Positions 9,018 to 17,668 of a stretch of DNA of 64,000 nt are shown one piece after another. A program made the position numbers and the translations under genes. The notes below the pieces were generated by a model. It searched no databases, was not told where the DNA came from, and saw only the letters and a program-made list of their open reading frames with translations. The DNA is from Nitrospira sp. (GTDB lineage: Bacteria; Nitrospirota; Nitrospiria; Nitrospirales; Nitrospiraceae): contig JALDRG010000010.1 of NCBI GenBank assembly GCA_031315995.1, positions 91,790 through 155,789 on the forward strand, given 5' to 3'. Every line of letters begins with the position of its first letter. Position 1 is the first letter of the stretch.

Positions 9018-10242
9018 GTCCTGCACGCTCCTTGAACCAGGCAATTGCGCCGGCACCGGCAATGCGCCCGCTGGCGAAACAGGCCGTGAGCAAATATCCT
9101 CCCGTCGGCGCTTCCCAATCCAACATTTCTCCCGCGCAGAACACCCCCGGCAGGGCACGCACCATCAGCCGCTTGTCGAGGGCCTTAAACTCCACGCCGC
9201 CGGCCGTGCTGATCGCTTCCTCCAGGGGACGCGGGGCAGCCAGCGTGAGCGGCAACGATTTAATCGACGCCGCCAGACGAGTCGGGTCGGCGAAATCCTC
9301 TTTCGACACCAGCTCACGAAGCAGGCCGGATTTCACGCCCTCAATGTGCGCGCGCCGCTGCAGATGCGTCGCCATGGTCCGTTTCCCGCGCGGCTGGGAC
9401 AGGTCCTTGATGAGGCGCGGCAGTTCCCGGTCGGGCGCGAGATCCAATCGAAGCGTGCCACGGCCCGTGGCCTGGATCTCATCACGGAGACAGGGCGCCA
9501 CCGCGTAAATCACGCCGCCCTCGACGCCGGTCTCAGTGATCACGAATTCTCCCATGCGGCGCATCACCGCGCCCGTCGGCGATTTTGCAACCACTCCCAC
9601 GGTCTTGACCGGATGACCGGCGAATTTCGTGCGAAAGTGTTCGGTCCATCCCACATCAAAACCACAGTTGGCCGGCTGTAACGGAGCGACCGGAACGGCT
9701 CGCTCGGCAAGCAACGGCACCCAGGCGCCATCCGACCCGAGCTTGGGCCAACTGCCGCCACCCAGCGCGAGAATGACCGCATCCGCCTCCACAGATTTAG
9801 CCCCGTGCGGCGTCTCGAACCAGGCCGCCCCCGCACCATCCCACCCGCGCCAGCGATGGCGTACCTGCACCGTCAACCCTGTCTGACGCAACCGGCGTAG
9901 CCAGGCCCGCAAGAGCGGCGCGGCCTTCATATCGGCGGGAAAGATCCGCCCGGACGAGCCCACAAACGTCTCGACACCCAGGTCTTGTGCCCATGCGCGA
10001 AGTGCCTCCGGCCCGAATACACTGAGCCAGGGCGCGACCTTCGTTGTGCGCTCACCATACCGCGTGAGAAAGACATCCGGCGGATCGGAATGGGTCAGGT
10101 TGAGCCCACCCTTGCCGGCCAACAGAAACTTGCGACCGACCGATGCCATGGCATCATACAGCGTGACCGAAGCGCCTCCGGCCAGCGCCGTCTCCGCCGC
10201 CATGAGTCCAGCCGGTCCTCCACCGATGATCGAGATTTTCAT
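9004..10242 (-). CDS. TIGR03862-type HI0933-like flavoprotein
   Basis: 412 residues. The FAD Rossmann motif (IIGGGPAGLMAAETAL), the family signature LLAGKGGLNLTHS and the C-terminal GEMLDWEAPTGGYLL place it in the HI0933-like flavoproteins of the TIGR03862 branch, whose substrate is unknown. The start ATG has GGTGGAG just ahead. The middle gene of an operon: 24 bp after the DUF202 gene and overlapping the hydrolase. It differs clearly from the gene at 2383-3660 (GKGGLNLTH against GGGRCNVTH), so it is an old paralogue, not a recent duplicate. Confidence 0.85.
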   Translation of the reverse strand: MKISIIGGGPAGLMAAETALAGGASVTLYDAMASVGRKFLLAGKGGLNLTHSDPPDVFLTRYGERTTKVAPWLSVFGPEALRAWAQDLGVETFVGSSGRIFPADMKAAPLLRAWLRRLRQTGLTVQVRHRWRGWDGAGAAWFETPHGAKSVEADAVILALGGGSWPKLGSDGAWVPLLAERAVPVAPLQPANCGFDVGWTEHFRTKFAGHPVKTVGVVAKSPTGAVMRRMGEFVITETGVEGGVIYAVAPCLRDEIQATGRGTLRLDLAPDRELPRLIKDLSQPRGKRTMATHLQRRAHIEGVKSGLLRELVSKEDFADPTRLAASIKSLPLTLAAPRPLEEAISTAGGVEFKALDKRLMVRALPGVFCAGEMLDWEAPTGGYLLTACFASGRIAGAGAIAWFKERAGRVRS

Positions 10243-10266
10243 CGCTCCACCAATCTCTCCGGCCCG

Positions 10267-10530
10267 CTATTGTTGTCCTCGACTGATCTCCGCTTTGATG
10301 GTCAGGAACCGCCGAACCCCGATTCCCAGCAACAGCGCACCCGCCGCCAGCGACAGCCCGCCCAGGACTCGAAAGGTCGGCTGCTCCAACCACCAGAGGG
10401 CGGGGATGCCGACGGCGAACAGCCCCAACGCGGTCCTGATATAGGCTAATAGAGTCCGCTCGTTGGCCAGCTCGGTCCGTTGACGAGCCAACCGATCTCG
10501 AGCGAATGGGTCGTCTCCCTGCGGCATCAT
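10267..10530 (-). CDS. DUF202 (YidH-like) inner-membrane protein
   Basis: About 87 residues. The DUF202 signature RTELANERTLLAYIRTALG is followed by two transmembrane helices (VGIPALWWL and LSLAAGALLLGIGV). Such proteins are small membrane proteins of unknown function. The open frame extends to 10650, but GGAGGAG sits directly before two consecutive ATG codons at 10530 and 10527; the second has the better five-base spacing. First gene of the operon with the TIGR03862 flavoprotein and the RBBP9-like hydrolase. Confidence 0.8.
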   Translation of the reverse strand: MMPQGDDPFARDRLARQRTELANERTLLAYIRTALGLFAVGIPALWWLEQPTFRVLGGLSLAAGALLLGIGVRRFLTIKAEISRGQQ

Positions 10531-10890
10531 CTCCTCCACACAGGCGCCGCACGATAGCTCATTAGAGGATGAAGTCTCAAGGCATGGGACCGACCGGTGG
10601 CGTGGAATGATGCACCGAGCAGGCCACGGGAACGCTTGCTGCGTGCTCACACGTCGTTCGTCTCTCGTCCGTGGAACGAACCTCTGGCGTCTGTCTCAGC
10701 GCGTGGTCTGACATACAGAAACGACGTCTTGGCTACAGCTCTACGCGATCAGCCATAGGCTCGTATCCCCAGCGAGATACGCTACACGATTCACGCTTCT
10801 GAGATCGAGAGCGCCGCAGACGGATTTTTCCCGCAGGTTGCTGGTCGAACGACAGAAAGAAAAAAGGAAGACGAAAGCCGTCCAATCTTT
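10531..10890. other. Gene-free stretch holding a dispersed repeat
   Basis: No convincing coding frame. It holds the upstream region of the DUF202 gene, the repeat copy at 10775-10849 described separately, and the 3' side of the C39-like gene. Confidence 0.5.
10775..10849 (+). repeat. Dispersed intergenic repeat, copy 1 (partial)
   Basis: The first 23 bases (10775-10797, AGATACGCTACACGATTCACGCT) match 56967-56989 at 22 of 23 positions. The copy continues into a weaker match, GACGGATTTTTCCCGC, that parallels GACGGTTTTACCATCC in the second copy. The two copies share no gene context, which suggests a small non-autonomous element or the remnant of one. Confidence 0.6.
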
Positions 10891-11328
10891 TCATGACAAC
10901 GGCGGTTGCGCACCTCGCCTCATCGTGACAGGAAGGAACCAGGCGGGCTTCATACGACCAAAGTCCCTGCGTAGGGGGGTCTTTATATTCGCGTTGGAGT
11001 CCAATACATAGTGACGATCCATTACTCGATGGAAAACCACCCAATGCCAAAACGGCCGACTACCCTCCACATGCCACTTAATCGCCAACAACGCGCAATC
11101 AGGCAGATCGGACCAGGACCGAAACGACCGAGTCTTTCTCGCAACGGACACCCCGAACCGCGCGAGCAACCGCCGAACATGGGCCGTATCGGACCAGAGG
11201 CGTCGATCCTGCGAGGAGATGCCCAAGGACGCAGCCACGGCCCTTGCCCGCGCATAGGACACTCCGGCGATGGCCGCGGCCGCCGCGATCCCGCAGCCGG
11301 TTCGTTCTTCCTGAATCACGGGCTTCAT
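10891..11328 (-). CDS. C39-like cysteine peptidase-fold protein
   Basis: 145 residues. The N-terminal ERTGCGIAAAAAIAGVSY matches the active-site Cys segment of C39-like (bacteriocin-processing type) peptidases, with His95 in FWHWVVF and Asp110 in YVLDSN completing a plausible triad. There is no transporter domain and no signal peptide, so it is a free-standing cytoplasmic enzyme or a relative of the peptidase fold. Its start overlaps the stop of the GNAT gene by 4 bp (ATGA), so the two are co-translated. Substrate not predictable. Confidence 0.7.
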   Translation of the reverse strand: MKPVIQEERTGCGIAAAAAIAGVSYARARAVAASLGISSQDRRLWSDTAHVRRLLARFGVSVARKTRSFRSWSDLPDCALLAIKWHVEGSRPFWHWVVFHRVMDRHYVLDSNANIKTPLRRDFGRMKPAWFLPVTMRRGAQPPLS

Positions 11329-11798
11329 GACAGGTCGAATTTCATCTTCCGCCCGCCGGAGATACTGAATCCCTGCCGCTCATAGAAAGCCAGCGCTCGG
11401 TCGAACTGCGGCAGAGGTGGCGTGGTGACTTCCAGTCTCGTCCAGTCCCTCGATCGAGCCACCTGTTTCGCTTCCGAGAGGAGCGTCGCGCCGACCTTGC
11501 GTGATCGAAAAGCCGGGCGCACATACAATTCAGGAATGAAGCCCAATGCGCCTTCCGCATAGAGGGCTCGGCTTTCAGCCATCGTCAACAACCCAACAGC
11601 AGTCCCATTCTCCCTGGCAAGCAGCGCCGTATAACTTCCTTCCGTCAGCCATCGTCGCGCCCGAGCTTCGGTATCGACGGCGGAGAATGTGAACACCTTC
11701 GTTTCAATCGCCGCCATAATCTCCTGCAACAGCTCACCGACCAGCTCGGCGATGACCGGCGCATCGAGCGGCCCAGCCTGGGTAATGTGAATCGGCAT
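11325..11798 (-). CDS. GNAT-family N-acetyltransferase
   Basis: 157 residues with the GNAT fold. The acceptor-side N-terminus (ITQAGPLDAPVIAELVGELL) precedes the acetyl-CoA-binding motif A (ELYVRPAFRSRKVGATLL) and motif B (ALAFYERQGFSISG). It transfers an acetyl group from acetyl-CoA to an amine that cannot be named from sequence. It is translationally coupled to the C39-like peptidase gene downstream. A promoter and small exported-protein gene are divergent on the other side. Confidence 0.85.
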   Translation of the reverse strand: MPIHITQAGPLDAPVIAELVGELLQEIMAAIETKVFTFSAVDTEARARRWLTEGSYTALLARENGTAVGLLTMAESRALYAEGALGFIPELYVRPAFRSRKVGATLLSEAKQVARSRDWTRLEVTTPPLPQFDRALAFYERQGFSISGGRKMKFDLS

Positions 11799-11901
11799 GG
11801 ACGCGACCCTACCGGGAGCAGTCGTTCACGTCAAGCTGGTATCGCTCGCTCAGCGGACTACCGCTACATCTCCAGGACGCGATCCGACCGACCAGGCAAA
11901 A

Positions 11902-11930
11902 TTGACAGTCTTTAGCTCCTCCCCTATAGT
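11902..11930 (+). promoter_or_regulatory. Consensus sigma-70 promoter, almost leaderless
   Basis: TTGACA (11902-11907), a 17-base spacer and TATAGT (11925-11930). The expected start point, about 11937, is at or one base before the ATG at 11938, so the transcript would have little or no 5' leader. Confidence 0.65.
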
Positions 11931-11937
11931 TGAAGCA

Positions 11938-12300
11938 ATGCTACGCATGAGAACGATAGTCCGTCACAGAGGTATGGTCTGGTTGGCGCTGTTAATCTCG
12001 CTCATGATCGCCGGTGATCTGGTGATGGACTTGGTCTTCGAGGAACCTGATCTCGTGGCCTCCGCCGAAGCCTCTACGCTACCGGAAGAACCGGACAATG
12101 CGGCGGAACATGTTCTGATGCCCTCCCAGAAGGCGGATCACTCCACTGCACTCACCTGGCTGGCCATGACGTCGGTAGCCATTCAAACTCCCCTTGTATC
12201 AGCCTGTCTCCCGCTCCCTCTCACCCCAGGGACGGACGTTGCTCGCGAGCGGCCCCCGCGCCATAACCCTGTTCCGCTCTTACTCCCCCTTCGAATCTAG
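11938..12300 (+). CDS. Small membrane-anchored hypothetical protein
   Basis: About 120 residues of unknown function. It begins with a basic stretch (MLRMRTIVRHRG) and one hydrophobic helix (MVWLALLISLMIAGDLVMDLVF), then a soluble acidic segment and a proline-rich tail ending PLLLPLRI. The longer open frame back to 11797 is rejected because a consensus promoter lies inside it. Start choices are the ATG at 11938 or at 11947. It precedes the Omp85-like barrel gene by 74 bp and is probably co-transcribed, so an envelope role is likely. Confidence 0.55.
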   Translation: MLRMRTIVRHRGMVWLALLISLMIAGDLVMDLVFEEPDLVASAEASTLPEEPDNAAEHVLMPSQKADHSTALTWLAMTSVAIQTPLVSACLPLPLTPGTDVARERPPRHNPVPLLLPLRI

Positions 12301-12374
12301 ACCCCATCCAGTCTCATGAGTCCCGGCTTCATGCGCCTTGGCGATGGAGCCTGTCCTTATCTTGGAGGCTTGTG

Positions 12375-13679
12375 ATGGTCTATCGTCTTTTCATCCCACG
12401 CATCCGCTCGTGCTCTCGTCGATTCATTCTGCTTGTGGTCCTGGTGATCGGCGGGCTTCATGCCCTGACGGCACCTCCTGCCGCCACAGGTGACGACGGC
12501 CTGGAGGCCGGCACTCATTCTATCGTGGAGCTGATCATCAATGGCCTCGAGGCCACCAAATCGGAGACGATCCAGCGGTTACTTCCCCGCCCGGTGCCCA
12601 ACACCTATACTCGTTCAGAGCTGCACGAGTTCGAGCGGCGCATCAGAAACCTCAGCCTCTTCGACTACGTCACGGTGACGGTTCTCCATCAGACGGTGAC
12701 GGTCGAGGTCCGCGAAAAACACACGCTGGTCCCCATTCTCAGCTTTACGAGCGGCAGCAGCCTGGGCGACGTCAGCGCGACCGGCGGGCTCGCGGAGTAC
12801 AACCTCGGCGGCACGGGAACACAACTTGGCGGTCAATTCAATTACAGCCAGCGCGGACCCAACGTGGATCTCTGGATCTCCCAACACTCCTTCCAACCGG
12901 ACCGATGGGCGAAGGAGGTGAAGGGCTCCTACAACGTCAACGGTATCCGTTTCGCTGATTCAACGACGGCCTGGACGCGGAACCGCATCGGAGGCGAATT
13001 CGAACTGAAGGGCCCCTTCGCCTATGGATCGGCCCTGCGTTATGAAATCGTGGCCAAGTTCTACCGTGAGGTGGCGCAGGATCAGACCGGCGTTCGGCCG
13101 CCGGACGGCTACTATGTAGGACTCATACCCGAGGTGACCTGGGACAAGTACCATTGGCACGACCTCGTGCCCTGGGGGTACCGGATCGCGCTCGAGCTCC
13201 GTCCCGGATATTTCCTCGGTGCGAACCAGGAACGTCATGAAGTGCGGCTGCGCTACTTGCAGGGTATTCCGCTGGCCCCCGACACGGTCTTCATGATCAA
13301 TGCGGTCGCCGAAGCGGTGAACCAGAGCCGCAACCCCAATCACAGTCTGCTGATCGGCAGCATCGCCGGGGTCAGAGGATTATCCGACAACCTTTACAGG
13401 AATCGCGCCCAAACCTACACGAACCTGGAACTTCGCCATGCGATCAAACTCGCCCCGCGCTGGGCACTCCAAGGGGTGCTGTTTTCTGACATAGGCGGCT
13501 TTCAATCCTTTACCGCAGACGGGGCGTTGCGCGATTGGCAGGTCGCCGTCAACGCAGGAGCGGGAGTGCGGGTCGTGCCCACGTTTCTCGCTAATACCTT
13601 GCTGCGGGTGGATGTGGCCCATCTCATCGAGCCGCGGTCCGACATCCTGTTCCAATTCGGAATCACCCAGTATTTTTAA
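12375..13679 (+). CDS. Omp85-like protein with one POTRA domain
   Basis: About 434 residues. After a signal peptide comes one POTRA-like domain (residues about 45-115; IVELIINGLEATKSETIQRLL through FDYVTVTVLHQTVTVEVREK), then a beta-barrel whose last residue is Phe (GITQYF), the usual C-terminal signal for the outer-membrane assembly machinery. It is shorter than BamA or TamA and looks like a minimal Omp85/two-partner-secretion type protein. GGAGG lies six bases before the ATG at 12375; a GTG one codon earlier is possible. It converges with the sigma-factor gene, overlapping it by 4 bp at the stop codons. Confidence 0.75.
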   Translation: MVYRLFIPRIRSCSRRFILLVVLVIGGLHALTAPPAATGDDGLEAGTHSIVELIINGLEATKSETIQRLLPRPVPNTYTRSELHEFERRIRNLSLFDYVTVTVLHQTVTVEVREKHTLVPILSFTSGSSLGDVSATGGLAEYNLGGTGTQLGGQFNYSQRGPNVDLWISQHSFQPDRWAKEVKGSYNVNGIRFADSTTAWTRNRIGGEFELKGPFAYGSALRYEIVAKFYREVAQDQTGVRPPDGYYVGLIPEVTWDKYHWHDLVPWGYRIALELRPGYFLGANQERHEVRLRYLQGIPLAPDTVFMINAVAEAVNQSRNPNHSLLIGSIAGVRGLSDNLYRNRAQTYTNLELRHAIKLAPRWALQGVLFSDIGGFQSFTADGALRDWQVAVNAGAGVRVVPTFLANTLLRVDVAHLIEPRSDILFQFGITQYF

Positions 13680-14353
13680 CTGGGAGGGATCCGGTCTCCG
13701 GTCGTGCTGTCCCGGCAGGGGTTGTCCGCCGTATCCCGCAGATCGTAGTCCACCACGGCGCGGCGGCCATCGAGTTGAATGAGGCAGCAGTCATCCAGCA
13801 TCTGCTTGAGTTGCCGGCGGCCCCGCTGCACGCGCGACTTCATGCCGGACAGGGACAGACCGAGACGTTGCGCGGCGACCTGTTGCGTGAGGCCCTCCAG
13901 GTCGACCAGCATGATCGCGTCGCGGTATGCTTTGGGCAATCGGTTCAGCATGGGACTGAGACAACCGGCCAACTCCCCACGGAGGCGCCCGGAATCTGCC
14001 TGGCCGTCAACGATCAGGGCGGCGGCCGTCCGGACGGTCATCTCCATGTCGGCAGCCAGGCCAGCCGGCATCTCCCGTCGACCGGCTGACGCCCGGTAGT
14101 GATCGATGATCACACGGCGCGTGATCTGGTAGATCCATGACAACAGGCGGCGCGGATCCTTCAGACCATCGATCCGCCGATGGATTCGCAGGAAGACGTC
14201 CTGCGTAATATCCTCGACCTCAGCCTGGTTCGAGACGCGCCGCGCGATAAAGGCACGCAGACTGTCGTAGATCTCCTGCCGGACTTCTGTTCCCGTCCCT
14301 GGCATGATCGTCATCTCCCCGTGCGTGTCCCTGCTGCCCCGTCGCATCATCAT
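13676..14353 (-). CDS. sigZ: SigZ-like ECF RNA polymerase sigma factor
   Basis: Up to 225 residues. Region 2 reads EDITQDVFLRIHRRI and RLLSWIYQITRRVIIDHYR; region 4 reads LPKAYRDAIMLVDLEGLTQQ followed by RLGLSLSGMKSRVQRGRRQL. A C-terminal extension with a Cys pair (DDCCLIQLD) and VDYDLRD resembles SigZ. The ATG at 14353 overlaps the stop of the upstream arsI-like gene (ATGA), implying translational coupling. ATGs at 14347 and 14305 (GGGGAG nine bases upstream) are alternatives, and the first residues are poorly conserved. No anti-sigma gene is adjacent. Confidence 0.8.
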   Translation of the reverse strand: MMMRRGSRDTHGEMTIMPGTGTEVRQEIYDSLRAFIARRVSNQAEVEDITQDVFLRIHRRIDGLKDPRRLLSWIYQITRRVIIDHYRASAGRREMPAGLAADMEMTVRTAAALIVDGQADSGRLRGELAGCLSPMLNRLPKAYRDAIMLVDLEGLTQQVAAQRLGLSLSGMKSRVQRGRRQLKQMLDDCCLIQLDGRRAVVDYDLRDTADNPCRDSTTGDRIPPS

Positions 14354-14793
14354 ACCCCGCAGGTGACCGGCTCGCCGCTCCCCTGCCCTTTCGGTAGACA
14401 GCAGCCGCTGTTCCCGAGCGGTCCGGTCACTGCCAGTTGCTCATGGACGGTGAATATCTCCCAGGCGTTGCCGTCCGGATCGGCGAACCAGAGCTTGTCC
14501 TGCCGCGCATAACAACAGACACTCTGCTCTTCGACCTTCTGCAAAACTCCTAAATCCTGAAGTCGTTGCTTCCACAGGGCAATCTCGTCGGTTGATTCGA
14601 CCTCGATTCCGAGATGGTTCACCCTGCTGATCGACCCAGTCGAGGACACCAAGGACAGGTTCAGCGTCGGATCGGCCAGATCGAATTTGGCATAATCCGC
14701 CGTCTGCTTCTGAGGCACGACACCGAACACCCGTTCGTAGAACGAGGCTGACTCGGACACGGAGCGCACATCAAGGGAAAGATGGGGTCTCAT
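14350..14793 (-). CDS. arsI: ArsI/CadI-family VOC metalloenzyme
   Basis: 147 residues of the vicinal-oxygen-chelate fold. Likely metal ligands are His4, His60 (RVNHLGIEV) and Glu112 (NAWEIFTVH). The family hallmark is the vicinal Cys pair 93-94 in QSVCCYARQDKLWFADPDGN, which in ArsI binds trivalent organoarsenicals before the C-As bond is cleaved; a second pair lies at 131-132 (SGCCLP). AAGGAG precedes the ATG. It is the first gene of a two-gene unit with a SigZ-like sigma factor. CadI-like cadmium function cannot be excluded. No arsR or arsM is seen nearby. Confidence 0.85.
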   Translation of the reverse strand: MRPHLSLDVRSVSESASFYERVFGVVPQKQTADYAKFDLADPTLNLSLVSSTGSISRVNHLGIEVESTDEIALWKQRLQDLGVLQKVEEQSVCCYARQDKLWFADPDGNAWEIFTVHEQLAVTGPLGNSGCCLPKGQGSGEPVTCGV

Positions 14794-14971
14794 GGGACAT
14801 CTCCTTTCGAGAGCAGAGCCGGAAAATTCCGTCTCTCACTTCTATAGACGGAGACCGGCCCAAAAGGACGCAACAGGGCTGACCGGTGACCGGCAAAGCC
14901 CGAGCGCGATAGGACGACCGATTCACGATGCTGGAAAATCTGCGACGGCGATCGGACAGGGGCAACCCTGT

Positions 14972-16582
14972 TCAGCTACTGCCGGTACGTCGCTCGCCGA
15001 TGCCAAGATGGACGGCGGCGGCATCGAGTTCCTGCTCCAGGCGGTGCAGAACTTCGTCGCTGATCGTGCCTTCATTGCGGAGAGCGATCAGGGACATCCG
15101 TTCGGCCGTCAACGTCTCATGCTGCAGGCGCTGGACAATTTCGTGTACGCCATCGGCACCATTGTCCCGTTGGAGATGAGAAGTGGAAAAACGCTCCAGC
15201 CGCCGGCTATATCCAAGTCGCACTCGTTCGACCTGCTCTGACGTGGCCCAGTTCTCAGAGCCCACTTGATCCAGTCGATTCAATGCGGCCGTCGCCGCAT
15301 GCTCCCTCGCCAAGATTTCTTCCTGCTCCAGGCCCTGATCTTCCTTGATCCGGAGCAGGTGGATGATCGGCGGCAACGAGAGTCCTTGCAGGACTAGGGT
15401 GGCGAGAATGACCGTAAAGCTGATCAGGATAATCTCGGATCGGAACGGAAATGGGACACCTGCGTGAGTCGTCACCGGAAGAGCCAAGGCCGCCGCGAGC
15501 GTGACAATCCCGCGCATGCCGGTCCAGGACACCAAGAAAATTCCCGACCAGGGAGGCATCGGATCGCGCCTGCGCAAGGCCGGACTCACCCACCGAGGAA
15601 TGAGTGCAGCCAACGGCACCCACAACAACCGCACTAGGATGGCGGTCGCACTGACCGACGCACCGGCGACCAGGATGGGGCCGAACTGTCCGGCCGGCAC
15701 CGCATCACGCAACGCGCCGAGTTGAAGGCCGATCAAAATAAAAATCACTCCGTTCAAGATAAAAACGAGCAACTCCCACACGGCGCGCGCCTGCAAACGG
15801 GTCGCGGGAGCCACCGCGCTGCTGAAGTATCGTCGAAGGTGAAGCCCGCCCGCCACGCAAGCCAGCACCGCCGACGCATGTACAGACTCGGCCAATACCC
15901 ACGCGATGTAGGGGCCCAGCAGCGTCGTGCCGATATGAATGGATCCATCTTCCGTCGCGCAGAGCGCCCAACGCATCAGCCAAGACACACTAATACCAAT
16001 GGCCACGCCCGCCAGTCCCGCGAACAGAAAGTCGAGCAGCGTGGCGCCGAGCGCAAATGAGCCGCTGACCGCCGCGCCCACCGCCGCCCGGTACAACACC
16101 AGAGCCGTGGCATCGTTCACCAGGCTTTCGCCTTCCAGGATCGTCACGACCCGTCGTGGAATTCGAAGCCGTTTCCCGATGGCTGTCGCCGATACGGCAT
16201 CCGGAGGCGAGACGATCGCTCCCAGCGCAATCGCCTCCGCCCATCCGATTCCCGGTAAGAGGGCATGCGCAACAAATGCGACGGCGGCGGATGTCGCCAA
16301 GACCAGCCCTACCGCCAACAAGGAAATCGGCCGAAGATTCTGACGAAACTCACGAAACGACGTGAAATAGGCGGCGGCCCACAGGATCGGCGGCAAAAAG
16401 ACCAGGAACACCAGATCCGGATGGAGCGTCACGGTCGGCAAACCGGGAACGACTCCGAGCACCAGACCGCCCAAGACGAGAAAAATAGGGTATGGGATGG
16501 AGATCTTCTGCGCAATCGCGGTCAGCGCGAGTACCGCCGCCAGCAACAAGATGATGATTTCGAGCTGATGCAGGCCTTCCAT
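14972..16582 (-). CDS. CPA1-family Na+/H+ antiporter
   Basis: 536 residues with about 12 transmembrane helices in the first 410 and a cytoplasmic tail of roughly 120 residues. Ion-binding and structural motifs of the NhaP/CPA1 family are present: FLPPILWAAAY, AIVSPPDAVSATAIGKRL and ILEGESLVNDATALVLY. It exports Na+ (or K+) in exchange for protons in pH and salt homeostasis. The tail is charged and probably regulatory, with no recognisable TrkA_C or CBS domain. Transcribed alone on the minus strand; the aldo/keto reductase lies upstream. Confidence 0.9.
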   Translation of the reverse strand: MEGLHQLEIIILLLAAVLALTAIAQKISIPYPIFLVLGGLVLGVVPGLPTVTLHPDLVFLVFLPPILWAAAYFTSFREFRQNLRPISLLAVGLVLATSAAVAFVAHALLPGIGWAEAIALGAIVSPPDAVSATAIGKRLRIPRRVVTILEGESLVNDATALVLYRAAVGAAVSGSFALGATLLDFLFAGLAGVAIGISVSWLMRWALCATEDGSIHIGTTLLGPYIAWVLAESVHASAVLACVAGGLHLRRYFSSAVAPATRLQARAVWELLVFILNGVIFILIGLQLGALRDAVPAGQFGPILVAGASVSATAILVRLLWVPLAALIPRWVSPALRRRDPMPPWSGIFLVSWTGMRGIVTLAAALALPVTTHAGVPFPFRSEIILISFTVILATLVLQGLSLPPIIHLLRIKEDQGLEQEEILAREHAATAALNRLDQVGSENWATSEQVERVRLGYSRRLERFSTSHLQRDNGADGVHEIVQRLQHETLTAERMSLIALRNEGTISDEVLHRLEQELDAAAVHLGIGERRTGSS

Positions 16583-16639
16583 GGATCAGACTTCTGCCCC
16601 TGCGACCGACCGTCCAAGACAATCGATGCAAGCCGACGG

Positions 16640-17479
16640 CTACATGCCTATGACTTCCAGCCGTTGCAGATCTTCGGGGGCGATCGTGAACTGGTCTGAC
16701 TGCAAATCCTCTTGCATATGTTGGGGATTGGTCGTGCCCGTCAACGGCAACATGCCGATCTGCATCGCGAACCGAAAGACCAGTTGCGCCAATCCCATGC
16801 CGTACTTGACCGCCATCGCCCGCACCTCGCTGTCACGGAACAATTCACCATTCGCGGTCAGCAGCGAAAAACCTTGATAGATGATGTTGTGCGTGCGGCA
16901 GATCGCGCGCACCTCTTGGTCCCACCCTAGCGCGGCATAACAGCGATTCTGCACCACCATCGGTTTGTGGGTCGCCCTCGCGCAGAGGAGGGTCAGTTGA
17001 TCCGCCGTCACGTTACTGATCCCGATCATTTTCGTTTTCCCCGAAGTATAGAGCGCCTCGATCGCAGCCCAGACCTCCCAATCCGCCTCGATCAAACCGC
17101 GCCGCCCATAGGGGCCATGCAAGACGTACGAGTCCACATAATCAGTGTGGAGATGGACCAGGGAACTGTCGAACGATTGCGTCACCTGAGTCGTGAAGTC
17201 AGCCTGGGCATCGTAGGGCGTCCGATGATCCTGGCCGTTGACCGGCGTGAACTTGGTTTGCAGAAAGAGACGATCGCGTGAAACGCCCTGCTTGGCCAGT
17301 TCCACCAGCGCCTCTCCCACCAGCGCCTCCTGATAATGGATCAATTGATTGGCTGTATCGATCGCGGTGAACCCCGCCGCCACGGCCTGCTGTACCAACT
17401 GTGTCGTGGCTTCTTTTTTCCAAGCGGTCCCGTACATGAACGAGGGGATCGGCACATTGTTATATGCGGTCAAGGTCAT
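16640..17479 (-). CDS. Aldo/keto reductase
   Basis: 279 residues. The NAD(P)H-dependent aldo/keto reductase barrel shows its catalytic set: Asp in FTAIDTANQ, Tyr in IHYQEALVGEAL, Lys in LQTKFTPV and His in YVLHGPYG; the cofactor site includes GISNVTADQL. The start is the ATG at 17479, with GAGG seven bases upstream, not the longer frame beginning at 17524. Physiological substrate unknown. It is divergent from the cyclopropane synthase operon, 190 bp away, and could share control with it. Confidence 0.85.
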   Translation of the reverse strand: MTLTAYNNVPIPSFMYGTAWKKEATTQLVQQAVAAGFTAIDTANQLIHYQEALVGEALVELAKQGVSRDRLFLQTKFTPVNGQDHRTPYDAQADFTTQVTQSFDSSLVHLHTDYVDSYVLHGPYGRRGLIEADWEVWAAIEALYTSGKTKMIGISNVTADQLTLLCARATHKPMVVQNRCYAALGWDQEVRAICRTHNIIYQGFSLLTANGELFRDSEVRAMAVKYGMGLAQLVFRFAMQIGMLPLTGTTNPQHMQEDLQSDQFTIAPEDLQRLEVIGM

Positions 17480-17668
17480 GGTCGTTCCTCCATGGGCCAT
17501 GCTTACCTGGTTTGATGTTTCCATGTCTAGTCGGTTCGATGCACAACTCGCGGGCTGCCCTCACCCACCTCCTACTCGCTCGGCCATCTGCATGGTATGG
17601 TGATGTGTGCGGGCAGCGCTCGTTTTCGTTTGTCTTCTCCCATTCATCTTGGTCTGAGGAACCAACCC

